A stretch of DNA of 54,626 nucleotides. Source: Planctomycetia bacterium (GTDB lineage: Bacteria > Planctomycetota > Planctomycetia > Pirellulales > Thermoguttaceae). The notes under the pieces are model-generated. The model ran no database searches. It saw only the letters and a list, made by a program, of their open reading frames with translations, and had not been told where the DNA came from. A program made the position numbers and the translations under genes. This document shows, one piece after another, positions 16,260-24,878 of the stretch. Every line of letters starts with the position of its first letter. The first letter of the stretch is position 1. The stretch covers positions 1-54,626 of the forward strand of contig JAUNMR010000028.1 of NCBI GenBank assembly GCA_030537455.1, read 5' to 3'.

Positions 16260-16297
16260 ACAGTCGCAGAAGTTCGGAACGTCTGCGACTGTTTTAT
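16260..16297 (+). terminator. intrinsic terminator after GH43 gene
   Basis: 11-bp perfect stem ACAGTCGCAGA/TCTGCGACTGT, 11-nt loop, then TTTTA. It lies between convergent genes. Confidence 0.75.
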
Positions 16298-16334
16298 GCG
16301 TTGATTTGAACGTCTCAGTGGAGAACGAGCGCCG

Positions 16335-17375
16335 TTAGAAGTCGAACATTTCATCGCCCGCACGGGAGACGAGCGCCTTGAGCCGTTGGAGCGTGCAATC
16401 TTTTTTAATAAATTTTATAGAGCCGTCGCCCATGCCGACGTAGTAACCCTGTAATTCCTCGGGACAATTCTGAAGTTGATTGTAGAATTCCTCGACGGTA
16501 ACGGAGGTCTTTGTGCTCTCGGGGTCGGGAAGTTCCACGAAGAAGACAGTATTGGCAAGGCCGTCGGTAATCGCGGTAAGGTCTGCGCCGTATTCATTCG
16601 GCTTACCGGTGAAGACGCCGTCGTTCGAGACGATCGGGGCAATCCCGGCGATCTCGGGTTTGACGTCCTTTACCTTGAGTTTCGACGGCGTACTGAGGAT
16701 TTTAGCGACGGGTTCGCGCCAGGTACTGATTTCTTTGCCGTTTTCATCGACCGTGACAAGCGCGGGGAAGTGAATTTCACGATCATAGTATTCATACAAC
16801 GCTGTGTGAGCGGCCTTGAGACGCGCGCTGACGTCGACGCACGCGACGTTACGCGTGAGCAACTCATCGGGATCTGTCGCGGGCAACTGGCGAATCTTAC
16901 CGTCGGCGGTAATATAGGAAAGACTTTGATTTTTTGGGAGCTGCTCAAGGAACTCTTTAATAGTCAAAGACTTCCGCGTGTCTTTTGCGTTGGACAGTTC
17001 GACAAAGAGGATAAGGTTCTCAGGGTTTTCGATCGATTCGTCTTTAACGCCGTTTTTTTTCAGGCGCGCCTTTTTCGCGGGCACAAAGACGCCACGCGGG
17101 TCGATTAGCGCCGCGACGCCGGTGAGAGAACCCTCTTGAGCGTTGAGGTAGGGCTGGAGCAGCGCAAACCAGTCGTCGCCTTTAACGCCATTAGCGTCGA
17201 CAAGGTAAGCGGGGGGATAGCAGCCGTTGGCGTCCTTGAAGTCTTTACAAGCGCTGTAAAGAAGTTTGAGTTTCGTCGCGCCGTCGAGGTCGGCGCCTTG
17301 CGCGGTAAGATTGCCGACAAATGCGAAACAGACAGCCACGAAGATCGCAGTGAGTAGAAGCTCTGTTTTTTTCAT
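16335..17375 (-). CDS. exported protein with two tandem DUF1559-like modules, no pilin helix
   Basis: 346 residues; GGAGG precedes the ATG. A classical signal peptide ends near LTAQGA. Two related halves are visible. Half 1 (~30-165): KLKLLYSACKDFKDANGCYPPAYLVDANG...DDWFALLQPYL, then NLILFVELSNAKDTRKSLTIKEFLEQL. Half 2 (~180-346): RLKAAHTALYEYYDREIHFPALVTVDENG...TWREPVAKIL, then TVFFVELPDPESTKTSVTVEEFYNQL and GMGDGSIKFI. The patterns LxxYhxxxGxYPPA, W..LLPYL and xDGSIxFI are those of the DUF1559 globular domain, but the prepilin signal is replaced by an ordinary one, so it would be a soluble periplasmic protein. The function is unknown. A promoter is predicted at 17475-17503. Confidence 0.65.
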   Translation of the reverse strand: MKKTELLLTAIFVAVCFAFVGNLTAQGADLDGATKLKLLYSACKDFKDANGCYPPAYLVDANGVKGDDWFALLQPYLNAQEGSLTGVAALIDPRGVFVPAKKARLKKNGVKDESIENPENLILFVELSNAKDTRKSLTIKEFLEQLPKNQSLSYITADGKIRQLPATDPDELLTRNVACVDVSARLKAAHTALYEYYDREIHFPALVTVDENGKEISTWREPVAKILSTPSKLKVKDVKPEIAGIAPIVSNDGVFTGKPNEYGADLTAITDGLANTVFFVELPDPESTKTSVTVEEFYNQLQNCPEELQGYYVGMGDGSIKFIKKDCTLQRLKALVSRAGDEMFDF

Positions 17376-17713
17376 TGATAGCCTCCATTTAGGGCTGGTA
17401 GTCGCATAGCGAAACGTAAGACTGAATTGTGAGGTTCTAATAAGGACGAACGTTTTGATATACCCGATAAGCGAATCTTAATATACCAAAACTTTGACGT
17501 CAAGTTGTGAATAAAATATTCTGAAATTATTTTGATTTTTAAACCAGAGCATGTTGATGCTAAACAAGAATAAAGTCGTTAATAAAATGAACTAACCGCT
17601 CTGAGGAACGCTTGCGTTTTTTACGCGTGGGCAAGGATCGCATCGCCCGCGCTTTTGACGGTTTTGTTGCAACGAACGCAGTACAGGAAGCCATTTGCTG
17701 AATGTTAAAGCGC
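17376..17713. other. intergenic, AT-rich
   Basis: It contains the promoter of the preceding minus-strand gene (17475-17503) and the 3' flank of the hydrolase ending at 17714. A short basic open frame overlapping the hydrolase end has no ribosome binding site and is not accepted. Confidence 0.5.
17475..17503 (-). promoter_or_regulatory. candidate promoter
   Basis: Minus strand TTGACG (17498-17503), 17-bp spacer, TAAGAT (17475-17480); about 100 bp before the start at 17375. Confidence 0.45.
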
Positions 17714-18622
17714 TTATTCGTTAGTCGCTTTATGCAGTAAAAACGGTTCGACACAAGCCCAAACGGCGTCAAAATTAACGATGAACGCTTGATGCGGAGC
17801 GTTTGGAATCACGGCGAGTTGAGCGTGTGGCGTCATTTTGTAAGCGTTGACAACAGTGTCGAGCGGCGCGTTGAGGTCGAGTTCGCCGACGATGAAGAGT
17901 ACGGACGCTTGAATCTTACCGAAGATTTCTTTGCTAATCCTTTCGGCGTTGAAAAAGGCGTAATAATCAGAGAGAAAATTCGGTAGCTTTTCCGGCTCGG
18001 GGCACAGCGCAATTTTTTCCTCGACGAAGCGTTTGTCGAATTGAGCAAGTTCTTCGAGTGTCGTATTGGGAAATTTACGAGTAGCGGGGATATTTTCCCC
18101 CGCGCCGATCGCCACGATCTTTTTAACACGCTCCGGGCGCATTGTCGCGATTTTATACGCGACGTACGCGCCGTCGGAAAAACCAAGAATATCAAAGGAA
18201 CTGGACGTCTCCTGATTGACGACCGCGAGCATGTCGTTTGCTTTGCGTTCGTACGTAATGGGAAGCGAACCGATTTCGGACTTACCCTGTCCTCGTGTGG
18301 AAGGGACAATCACGCGTCTGTGTTTGGAGAGAAGGTCGATAAAACGACCCATTTCATAAGCGCATCCGACTCCGCCGCCGTGCAATACTAAAACGACGTC
18401 GTTGTTCTTTTCGCCGTAAACCTCGTAATAGATCCGCGCGTCTTCCGCGAGAACGCTTCGCCCGGCTTGGGGATTGTTACCGTATGGGATATCGCTGACG
18501 ATATCGGAGTCTGTCTGTCCAAAATAGTGAACGTCAGCGCCTTGGACGGTTGAAACAACGATCGACGCCAGATACAGAAGCGTCAGCCCAATGAATCTGT
18601 TGGCGGAGAGTCTACTATTCAT
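17714..18622 (-). CDS. exported alpha/beta hydrolase
   Basis: 302 residues; the start is at MNSRLS, preceded by AAGGAAAAAAG, which gives a normal signal peptide (hydrophobic FIGLTLLYLASIVVSTVQGA). LVLHGGGVGCAYE is the HGGG oxyanion motif, VIVPSTRGQGKSE is the canonical strand-loop before the lid, and LGFSDGAYVAYKIA is the nucleophile elbow (Ser within GFSDG). The Asp is likely in VGELDLNAPLD and the His in NAPHQAFIV near the C-terminus. Length and motifs fit the prolyl-aminopeptidase/haloperoxidase-like branch of serine hydrolases. The substrate is not predictable. It stands alone, minus strand. Confidence 0.8.
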   Translation of the reverse strand: MNSRLSANRFIGLTLLYLASIVVSTVQGADVHYFGQTDSDIVSDIPYGNNPQAGRSVLAEDARIYYEVYGEKNNDVVLVLHGGGVGCAYEMGRFIDLLSKHRRVIVPSTRGQGKSEIGSLPITYERKANDMLAVVNQETSSSFDILGFSDGAYVAYKIATMRPERVKKIVAIGAGENIPATRKFPNTTLEELAQFDKRFVEEKIALCPEPEKLPNFLSDYYAFFNAERISKEIFGKIQASVLFIVGELDLNAPLDTVVNAYKMTPHAQLAVIPNAPHQAFIVNFDAVWACVEPFLLHKATNE

Positions 18623-19023
18623 TCTTTTTTCCTTGCTCGTGATAAATACGCTATTGGAATGCAACGCAGGAATCGATTTCATTTCGAAAGCGTTACGTTG
18701 CTTTGTCGTTCCTTCTCGGCTATGGCGTCGTTCGACGACGTTGTGAACATTGAAACGACGCGGTCATAATGATTGTATATGGATCTGGTCTTGTTTTCAT
18801 ACCCGGGTCGTTTTTTTATGAAAGCGGCGTCGTTTTGTCCCAAGCGCTTTGTCACGCCACTTGACCACGGTGGTTTGATCGTTTGTATCATTGGCGCGTA
18901 AGCGTATTAATACGCGGTAATCTGTCGTTTGGGTAATGTTTAAACGCCCCTTAATTACGTTCAACTGGACGGTGATTGTCAAGTTGGCAAGTGATGATTG
19001 AGGAGTCTTATGATTTGAAAGCA
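18623..19023. other. intergenic, no gene recognised
   Basis: Two overlapping minus-strand frames of 70 and 102 codons exist but show no recognisable family, no ribosome binding site and no signal peptide. One overlaps the transcription terminator at 19024-19060. I treat the stretch as non-coding. Confidence 0.45.
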
Positions 19024-19060
19024 AACAAGCCCGAACGTTACCAGAACGTTCGGGCTTGTT
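19024..19060 (-). terminator. terminator-like hairpin after lipoprotein 2
   Basis: A perfect 16-bp stem AACAAGCCCGAACGTT with a 5-nt loop. It is T-rich but not a pure T-run on the minus-strand 3' side, and lies 42 bp past the lipoprotein stop. Confidence 0.7.
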
Positions 19061-19101
19061 GAAGGACATGTTTACTACGCAAGAGGTTAGCGAACGATTT
19101 G

Positions 19102-19608
19102 TCATTCGCCGGTGATCGGACCCTTCTTTGAAGTATTGTCAGTGGGACCGAAGTCGGTCTTAATGTCGTAGTCAAAGACGTTCTTTTTGCCCTGGACGAC
19201 TTCGAATTCGATCGTACTGGCAGAGTTGAACTCTTCCGGCACGAGCGTCATTTGAAGTTCGTTTTCCATGGTGGTTTCGGGCGTGGCGTAAGTGTTCGTG
19301 GTCTTATCGAAGGTCGCGAAGGCCGTGATACGCACGATGTACTTACCGGGCTTAACGCCGTCTTGTTGCGTCAGGAGGTATTTACCCCGCATAATTTGAC
19401 CGTGACCGCCGGCGGATTTGTCGTCGCCGACCGCGTCAAATTGAATACCGGCGGAGCAGAAATCACGACCGAGCGGTTCGCCGTTGAGCGTAATCATACC
19501 TTGGACGTCTTGGCGATTGTCAGGGTTCTTCTTTTTGCAACCGGTCGTGAGACACAGACCGCAGAGCAGTAGAACGACGAGGAGTAGCGCGTTATTTGAA
19601 AGTTTCAT
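19102..19608 (-). CDS. small lipoprotein of DUF1559 pair 2
   Basis: 168 residues from MKLSNN; the frame extends to 19713 but the extra 35 residues precede the signal peptide and lie in a hairpin-containing spacer. The lipoprotein signal is ALLLVVLLLCGLCLTTGC followed by KKKNPDN. The mature domain has the same beta-sandwich plan as the other two lipoproteins of the window (VQGMITLNGEPLGRDFCSAGIQF, then GKYLLTQQDGVKPGKYIVRITAF), resembling carboxypeptidase-regulatory/transthyretin-like modules. It ends in a polar, Lys/Thr-rich tail. It lies 189 bp behind the DUF1559 gene with a terminator-like hairpin in between, so its expression may be lower than that of the pseudopilin. Confidence 0.8.
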   Translation of the reverse strand: MKLSNNALLLVVLLLCGLCLTTGCKKKNPDNRQDVQGMITLNGEPLGRDFCSAGIQFDAVGDDKSAGGHGQIMRGKYLLTQQDGVKPGKYIVRITAFATFDKTTNTYATPETTMENELQMTLVPEEFNSASTIEFEVVQGKKNVFDYDIKTDFGPTDNTSKKGPITGE

Positions 19609-19698
19609 TTTCTTATCTTGTGTTTGCCGTGTGAAGTTGCGCCGATTGTGCATTTTTTTGTGTGAGGTAACGCACGTGTGCACTGGCGTGTTAGAAAA

Positions 19699-19744
19699 AA
19701 CGTTCTTTTTCAAAAGACGCAGAGCGTCGCCGAAAAAGAACGTT
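19699..19744 (-). terminator. intercistronic hairpin with T-tract between pseudopilin and lipoprotein
   Basis: AACGTTCTTTTTC pairs with GAAAAAGAACGTT (13 bp) around an inner GACGC/GCGTC stem, and on the minus strand it is followed by T6. It lies between the DUF1559 stop (19797) and the lipoprotein start (19608), so it could act as a partial terminator or an mRNA-stabilising end. Confidence 0.7.
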
Positions 19745-19796
19745 CTTCATGGTAATCTTGTCCAACGCGAAAGCTCACGCTAGGAAACTATTGGAA

Positions 19797-20900
19797 TCAT
19801 TGGCTGACGGTTTCGCCGCCCTTGGCAGTGCCCATGGCGCGCCATACGGCACGGTTGATCGTATCGGAGACGAAGCGCACGGAGCCGTCGCCCATGCAGA
19901 CGTTTACGCCGCCGGAGTGATGGCTACGAGCCGATTGACGAACTTCGTAGGATCCACGAGTCGATTGTTCAGGCACGCAGGGGCACTTGGGCGTGACGAT
20001 CGCGGAGGACTTGTGGCAGTAACCGTTGGACATGAGTTCGTCAGGTTGCTGCGTGTTCGGTTCGTAGTAGCAGGTGAAGAACGCGGCGTCGCCGCGATAA
20101 ACGCCGCCGCGGAAGTCGGAGTAGCTCGCGCTGTGGCTGGTATCGCTTTGGGTTTGAATCGTTTCGGAGAACGCCGCGGTATTACTGGTGCCGTCGACCG
20201 CAGAGGAGAGCGCGACCATACCGTTCTTACCGGAGAAGTTCGCAGTACGTTCATCCGGGGTGTCACCGGCTGGGAATTGTATACCGAAGAGCGCGCCGCC
20301 GTCTTCCACGACGTCGTTGGAATCGCCGCCGGAGCTGTGCAGAGCCCAGTAGCTAGGAGCCCAACCGAATTTATTGGATTTATAGCCGATAGCTGTGGCG
20401 CCGCCACAGGCGATATAGGACTGTTTCGGCCAGGTCTGGCTCGTGCCGGTGATATAGAAGAAGTTTTGGAAGTCCGAGGGGCAGTTGAACATCGGGATGC
20501 GTTCTTGCCAGGCGTCGAAGTTGACGCGACAACGATAGCAACCGCCTTCAACGCGGGCGCCGCCGATATCTACTTGCGTCGTCACGTTGATATTTTCGTA
20601 CTTCACGGACATTTGGTCGTAGCGAGCGGTTTGTTCGCAGTAGGGCAGAATAAAGGTAACCCAGGTGCTGTAGTTCCAGTTACGCGCGCCAATCGGCAGG
20701 TAACCTTGGATAACGTCGACGTGGTTGTGCATCGCCAAACCCATTTGTTTGAGATTGTTGGTGCACTGCATACGACGCGCAGCTTCACGCGCGGCTTGAA
20801 CCGCCGGCAATAACAGACCGATCAAAATACCAATAATGGCAATGACGACCAGTAGTTCGACAAGTGTAAAACCTTGGCGAGAACGACTAGAATGATTCAT
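19797..20900 (-). CDS. DUF1559 pseudopilin-like protein (copy 2)
   Basis: 367 residues with AAGGAAAAG upstream of the [24 protein letters not shown] is the type IV prepilin signal plus helix, then [15 protein letters not shown] and [13 protein letters not shown]. The globular domain contains the usual [20 protein letters not shown], then NCPSD, and [15 protein letters not shown] (the DGTSNT motif). It ends [21 protein letters not shown], the H-x9-DG signature. It is the most canonical of the three copies. Presumably processed by a prepilin peptidase and exposed at the cell envelope; function otherwise unknown. The nearest upstream gene on the same strand is a PilB/GspE-type ATPase, which suggests a link to a pilus or type II secretion-like apparatus (inference). 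Confidence 0.93.
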   Translation of the reverse strand: MNHSSRSRQGFTLVELLVVIAIIGILIGLLLPAVQAAREAARRMQCTNNLKQMGLAMHNHVDVIQGYLPIGARNWNYSTWVTFILPYCEQTARYDQMSVKYENINVTTQVDIGGARVEGGCYRCRVNFDAWQERIPMFNCPSDFQNFFYITGTSQTWPKQSYIACGGATAIGYKSNKFGWAPSYWALHSSGGDSNDVVEDGGALFGIQFPAGDTPDERTANFSGKNGMVALSSAVDGTSNTAAFSETIQTQSDTSHSASYSDFRGGVYRGDAAFFTCYYEPNTQQPDELMSNGYCHKSSAIVTPKCPCVPEQSTRGSYEVRQSARSHHSGGVNVCMGDGSVRFVSDTINRAVWRAMGTAKGGETVSQ

Positions 20901-21383
20901 TTCTTTTCCTTCCGATGAAGAAAGTTTAGCCCGCGTTAGAGCGACGCAAGCTAGTGTTGCGTTAAAAAACGACGTCTTTGGTCGCTAGTCAAGACGTAGC
21001 GATCAAATTGTCCTCGCAACTGAGACGCAGTTAAACGCAACTACATACGTATTAATGCTACTCTTTTGACGCTATTGGCTCAAAAAAGTTTTGATCAATT
21101 TGCGAGTATGTGATACGAATGTGAAAAAACGCTAATACAGTTCAGCGCATTCCATTCTAATAGTATTGTATAAATAATACTAAATCTGTCAAGTGGAGAC
21201 GTCTGCTTCGCGTGAAAATCACATAGATTGGCGTTTACGTAACGCCGACGGAACGTACGGCGTCGTTTAATCTTGATCGGATCTTCTGGTAGCGAAGTGA
21301 GTTCTTTCTCTTGCGAGGTTAGGAGTCGTAGCGGCGACGCGTCTGGCGTAGTGGGAAAAAAAGTAATTTTTTTAAAAAACGAA
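20901..21383. other. intergenic between PilB/GspE gene and DUF1559 copy 2
   Basis: No gene is supported. It contains the candidate minus-strand promoter at 21165-21192 and a leader of about 255 nt. An alternative-frame ORF that runs into the ATPase gene end is a shadow. Confidence 0.5.
21165..21192 (-). promoter_or_regulatory. candidate promoter for DUF1559 copy 2
   Basis: Minus strand TTGACA (21187-21192), 16-bp spacer, TACAAT (21165-21170). Confidence 0.55.
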
Positions 21384-23066
21384 TTAGTCTTCTTTCGCCA
21401 CGCGCACGACCTCGTCGATTGAGGTAATGCCCAGCCCGACTTTTTTCCATCCGTTGTCGCGTAACGTTGCCATGCCGTTTGCGCGCGCGACGCGTTTGAC
21501 GTCGATTGAAGAGGCTTTTTCACTGGCGAGTCGACGAATTTCGTCGTTGGGTATGAGCAGTTCATAAAGCGCGACGCGACCGGAATACCCGGAATTGCGG
21601 CACTCACGGCACCCGACGGGTCGGTAAATTTCCCCGGTTTCCAGCAGTTCCTTGGGGAAATCGTGCGGCGTTTCCGTTGGTTTGGGCGTCCAGCGCTCTT
21701 TGCAATGTTTACAGAGTCGACGACACAGACGTTGCGCCATGATTCCCTCCACGGTCGCTCCGACCAGGAACGGCTCCACGCCCATGTCGATCATACGCGT
21801 GTAGGCGCCGGCCGCGTCGTTCGTGTGCAAGGTACTGAAGACCAAGTGGCCCGTCATGGAGGCCTGAATGGCGTTTTCGGCGGTTTCAAAGTCGCGGATT
21901 TCACCGACCAGTACCACGTCGGGGTCGTGACGCAAGATCGCGCGCAAGCTCGCCGCGAAGGTCAGACCGACCTTGGTGTGAACTTGGATCTGATTAATGC
22001 CGTCCAACTGGTATTCGATCGGGTCTTCCGTGGTGATAATCTTCGTTTCATCGGACTTGATTTCATTGAGCGCGCTGTAGAGCGTGGTGGTTTTACCGGA
22101 ACCAGTCGGACCTGTCACGAGGATAATACCGTGCGGTAGCGAGATCAGTTTGCCGAACTGCTGGTAGACGTCTTCGTCCATTCCGATACCGCGCAACGTA
22201 AAGTTCATGCGATCTTTGTCGAGAATACGCATAACGATCCCTTCGCCGTGGAGCATTGGGATAATGGACACGCGCAGGTCGACCTCGCGATCGGCGACTT
22301 TAATTTTGATACGTCCGTCTTGTGGGATACGTTTTTCCGCAATATTTAGTCTGGCCATGATCTTGAGGCGACTTACAATTGCGGACTGGAACCGGTTGAT
22401 TTCCGGCGGGGTAGGCTGGGTTTGGAGCACGCCGTCAATACGGTAGCGAATGCGCATGCCGGTCTCTTGCGCTTCGATGTGCACGTCGCTAGTGCCGGAT
22501 TCGATCGCTTCGGTGAGAATATCGTTGACCAGTCGTACCACCGACGCCTCTTGCGCCATCTGGGCGTCGCCGCTATTGTCCCATTCCAGATCTTCGAGCA
22601 CCTCGACGTCGCTGGTTTGTTCGATGAGACCGTCGATAGTTTCCGCGCCGACGCCCAGACGCGAGCGGATGAGTTTCGTGAGTTCGTTCGGGTAGGCGAT
22701 AACCGCGATAGTCGGCTTGCCAGTGGCGGTAGAGATTTCGTCAATCGGCGAGAGGTCGAACGGATTGCTTGTAGCGACGTAGAGCGACCCGTCGGGCTGC
22801 ACGCCCAGAGGAAAGACATTGCGACGGTGTACGATCTTCGTCGGAAAATTATTGAGCACATCGTCCGGAAGGGTTGACGCCGCGAGATTGACCACCGGCA
22901 CGCCGAGTTTCGATGCGATCGCCGAGAGCGCCGCCTCTTCTGTACGCGCGCCCAATTGGTTAAGCACCGGTTGAAGACGACCGTTTTCCTCGAAAGAACG
23001 ACGCGCAATGCGCATTTGAACGGCGTTGAGTTTCAGTTGTTTATCCGGCTCAAAGAAGACGATCAT
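21384..23066 (-). CDS. PilB/GspE-family secretion ATPase
   Basis: 560 residues. The N-terminal domain (~1-150) has the GspE/PilB N1 fold (SKLGVPVVNLAASTLPDDVL, IVHRRNVFPLGV). The C-terminal ATPase domain shows GPTGSGKTTTLYSAL (Walker A, ~330), the Asp box (TTEDPIEYQLDGI), DPDVVLVGEIRDFET (Walker B) and SMTGHLVFSTLHTND (His box). CRRLCKHC and CREC form the tetracysteine zinc motif seen in PilB and GspE. It is a hexameric motor on the cytoplasmic side that drives pseudopilus or pilus assembly. No inner-membrane platform protein or secretin gene is in this window, so it is an orphan here. The DUF1559 gene downstream is a plausible but unproven substrate. Confidence 0.93.
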   Translation of the reverse strand: MIVFFEPDKQLKLNAVQMRIARRSFEENGRLQPVLNQLGARTEEAALSAIASKLGVPVVNLAASTLPDDVLNNFPTKIVHRRNVFPLGVQPDGSLYVATSNPFDLSPIDEISTATGKPTIAVIAYPNELTKLIRSRLGVGAETIDGLIEQTSDVEVLEDLEWDNSGDAQMAQEASVVRLVNDILTEAIESGTSDVHIEAQETGMRIRYRIDGVLQTQPTPPEINRFQSAIVSRLKIMARLNIAEKRIPQDGRIKIKVADREVDLRVSIIPMLHGEGIVMRILDKDRMNFTLRGIGMDEDVYQQFGKLISLPHGIILVTGPTGSGKTTTLYSALNEIKSDETKIITTEDPIEYQLDGINQIQVHTKVGLTFAASLRAILRHDPDVVLVGEIRDFETAENAIQASMTGHLVFSTLHTNDAAGAYTRMIDMGVEPFLVGATVEGIMAQRLCRRLCKHCKERWTPKPTETPHDFPKELLETGEIYRPVGCRECRNSGYSGRVALYELLIPNDEIRRLASEKASSIDVKRVARANGMATLRDNGWKKVGLGITSIDEVVRVAKED

Positions 23067-23381
23067 GGCGATGTGCTTGTAAGGTTAGGACAATAACGCG
23101 GCGCGCGAGCGCGAACGAGCGCTAAAAATCGTACGTAGCGCAGTGAAAAAACGCGACTTTTTCCTTTGCGACTTGCTTTTTAACGTCGTTAGGACTATAT
23201 TATCGATATAATATCGTAGGTTAGCGACGCCATGCGTGCGTGAGGTCGCGCTGGCTCTGCCGAATATATTATAAAAGCGTGAAATTGAAATTCAACCCGC
23301 GAGTTTGAACGAACTGGCGATTTGTCAATTAGGCTAGTCAGCATGACTTACGCCGACGTTCTGCACAAAGGAGACGACGAT
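23067..23381. other. divergent intergenic region
   Basis: It separates the PilB/GspE gene (minus) from the EF-hand gene (plus) and contains a plus-strand promoter candidate (23173-23201). No minus-strand promoter is obvious and there is no gene. Confidence 0.5.
23173..23201 (+). promoter_or_regulatory. candidate promoter for EF-hand gene
   Basis: TTGCTT (23173-23178), 17-bp spacer, TATATT (23196-23201). Confidence 0.4.
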
Positions 23382-24722
23382 ATGTCCAGACGACCGCGTT
23401 ATTTTCTATCCTTCGCGACGCTCAGCGTACTAACGCTAGCGTTTGTCGCGTCACCGGACGCTTTTAGAACATACCCGAGGTATAACGAGCTTCAAGCGCA
23501 AGAGCAGGGCGGCGAGGGGGGCGGTCGTCGATTTGGTCAGCGCGACCAAGGCGGACCCGGCGGTCAGCGTGGCGAGCGTGGTCAGGGCGGTCAAGGCGGT
23601 CAGGGCGGTCAGCGTTGGGGCGGCGGTCAAGGCGGCGAGCGCGGACAACGCGGTCAGGGCGGTCAACGTGGATTCTCCCAACAGAATGTCGTTGACAATA
23701 TGACGCCGGAGATTTTTGAGAGAGTCAAGAACTCGCAGTTTGCTCAGAGTCTCAAAGAGCGAGTAGGCGAGGAACGCTGGGCTCAGTGGGAGTCGGGCGA
23801 CTTCTCCTCTGGACCGACCGCCGCGGAAGCGGCGCAAGCGGCTCAGGAGGGACGACCGCTCGACGCGGAAATGACCGATGAAGAAAAGCTCGAGGCCGAC
23901 GCGCTCTTGCGTACGGGAACCGTGCCTAATTTTACGCCTAAGGGGTCGAGACCTTATTCGCTGGACGCGGAGAACGAATATTACCAACGCGCGCTGGAGC
24001 GTCGCGACGAGTCGCTCGAAACGACCGTGCCGCTGGCTCTGCGTATGTATCTGCGGTACGTCCTCAATAAGTATGACGTCAACGGCGACAATGTCCTGCA
24101 ACGTAGCGAGTGGGAAGGAAAGATCAAAGACGCTCAGGCGGTGGATCTTAATGGCGATTTCGACCTAGACGAGCAAGAGCTTCTGCATCATTTGGTAAGT
24201 TTCTCCAAGGATCGTACCATTGCCAATCCCCATGGCGGTCGTACCATCACGCGTTCTAATATTGTCGTGTCCAACCAAGACGCGGAACCTCGCATTTTAA
24301 TTCGGCCCGCCTCCGCCGCGCCGAAGATTCTCACCAAGGAACAAGCGCGCGCGACGCGTGAAGAAGAGGACAAACAGGTCGACGCGGTGGCAAATATGTC
24401 AGAAGAGGAAGTCGCGGAGGCGCTCAATGAAAATAATCCCGCTATGGAGAGCGTCGAAGACGAAGATTTACTCGGCGCGCTACTGGCCGATATGGACGAG
24501 TCAAGCAGACGCGAATACGCCGTGGACGCCAAACTCTTAGTCGGTCTGCCCGTGTGGTTCCTGGCGCGCGACCTCAATGGCGACGCAATGCTCACCCTGC
24601 GTGAATTTGCTCCGAATCTCTCCAATGCCGCGGTTGCGCAGTTCGGTAAACTTGACTCCAATGGCGACGGGTATATCACCATCGAAGAAGCGCGTGCGGC
24701 GACCGCTACGAAGAAACAGTGA
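23382..24722 (+). CDS. exported EF-hand protein with Gly/Gln-rich repeat region
   Basis: 446 residues from MSRRPR, preceded by AAAGGAG. The signal peptide is LSFATLSVLTLAFVASPDA. Residues ~43-105 are a low-complexity stretch of GGQ/GERGQ repeats, encoded by near-tandem 9-bp units (23508-23680). The rest holds at least four EF-hand-like loops: KYDVNGDNVLQRSEW, DLNGDFDLDEQEL, DLNGDAMLTLREF and DSNGDGYITIEEA, arranged as two pairs around an acidic Glu-rich linker. Planctomycetes encode many secreted EF-hand proteins with such NGD loops; roles in Ca2+ binding at the surface are presumed. No enzyme domain is seen. It is convergent with the TraB-family gene, with a strong shared terminator. Confidence 0.88.
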   Translation: MSRRPRYFLSFATLSVLTLAFVASPDAFRTYPRYNELQAQEQGGEGGGRRFGQRDQGGPGGQRGERGQGGQGGQGGQRWGGGQGGERGQRGQGGQRGFSQQNVVDNMTPEIFERVKNSQFAQSLKERVGEERWAQWESGDFSSGPTAAEAAQAAQEGRPLDAEMTDEEKLEADALLRTGTVPNFTPKGSRPYSLDAENEYYQRALERRDESLETTVPLALRMYLRYVLNKYDVNGDNVLQRSEWEGKIKDAQAVDLNGDFDLDEQELLHHLVSFSKDRTIANPHGGRTITRSNIVVSNQDAEPRILIRPASAAPKILTKEQARATREEEDKQVDAVANMSEEEVAEALNENNPAMESVEDEDLLGALLADMDESSRREYAVDAKLLVGLPVWFLARDLNGDAMLTLREFAPNLSNAAVAQFGKLDSNGDGYITIEEARAATATKKQ

Positions 24723-24785
24723 CAACGGTCGACGCGGCGCGTGATTCGCAACGGTGAATCCCACGGCGACTTAGCGACACAAACT

Positions 24786-24825
24786 CAGACGCGACGCGTT
24801 CGTTTGACCGAATGCGTCGCGTCTG
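24786..24825. terminator. bidirectional terminator hairpin
   Basis: A 17-bp stem CAGACGCGACGCGTTCG with one mismatch and a 6-nt loop, followed by an AT-rich run. It sits between convergent genes ending at 24722 and 24879. Confidence 0.7.
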
Positions 24826-24878
24826 ATTATTTCTTGGTTAGACGTGGAAGAATCCGCTCGCGGTTCCTCGCGCGCTCC

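Noticed and set aside
18679..19105. Two minus-strand frames between the hydrolase and lipoprotein 2
   Set aside because: No start signals or recognisable domains, and one spans the terminator hairpin.
19749..20813. 354-codon plus-strand frame opposite DUF1559 copy 2
   Set aside because: Shadow of the DUF1559 gene.
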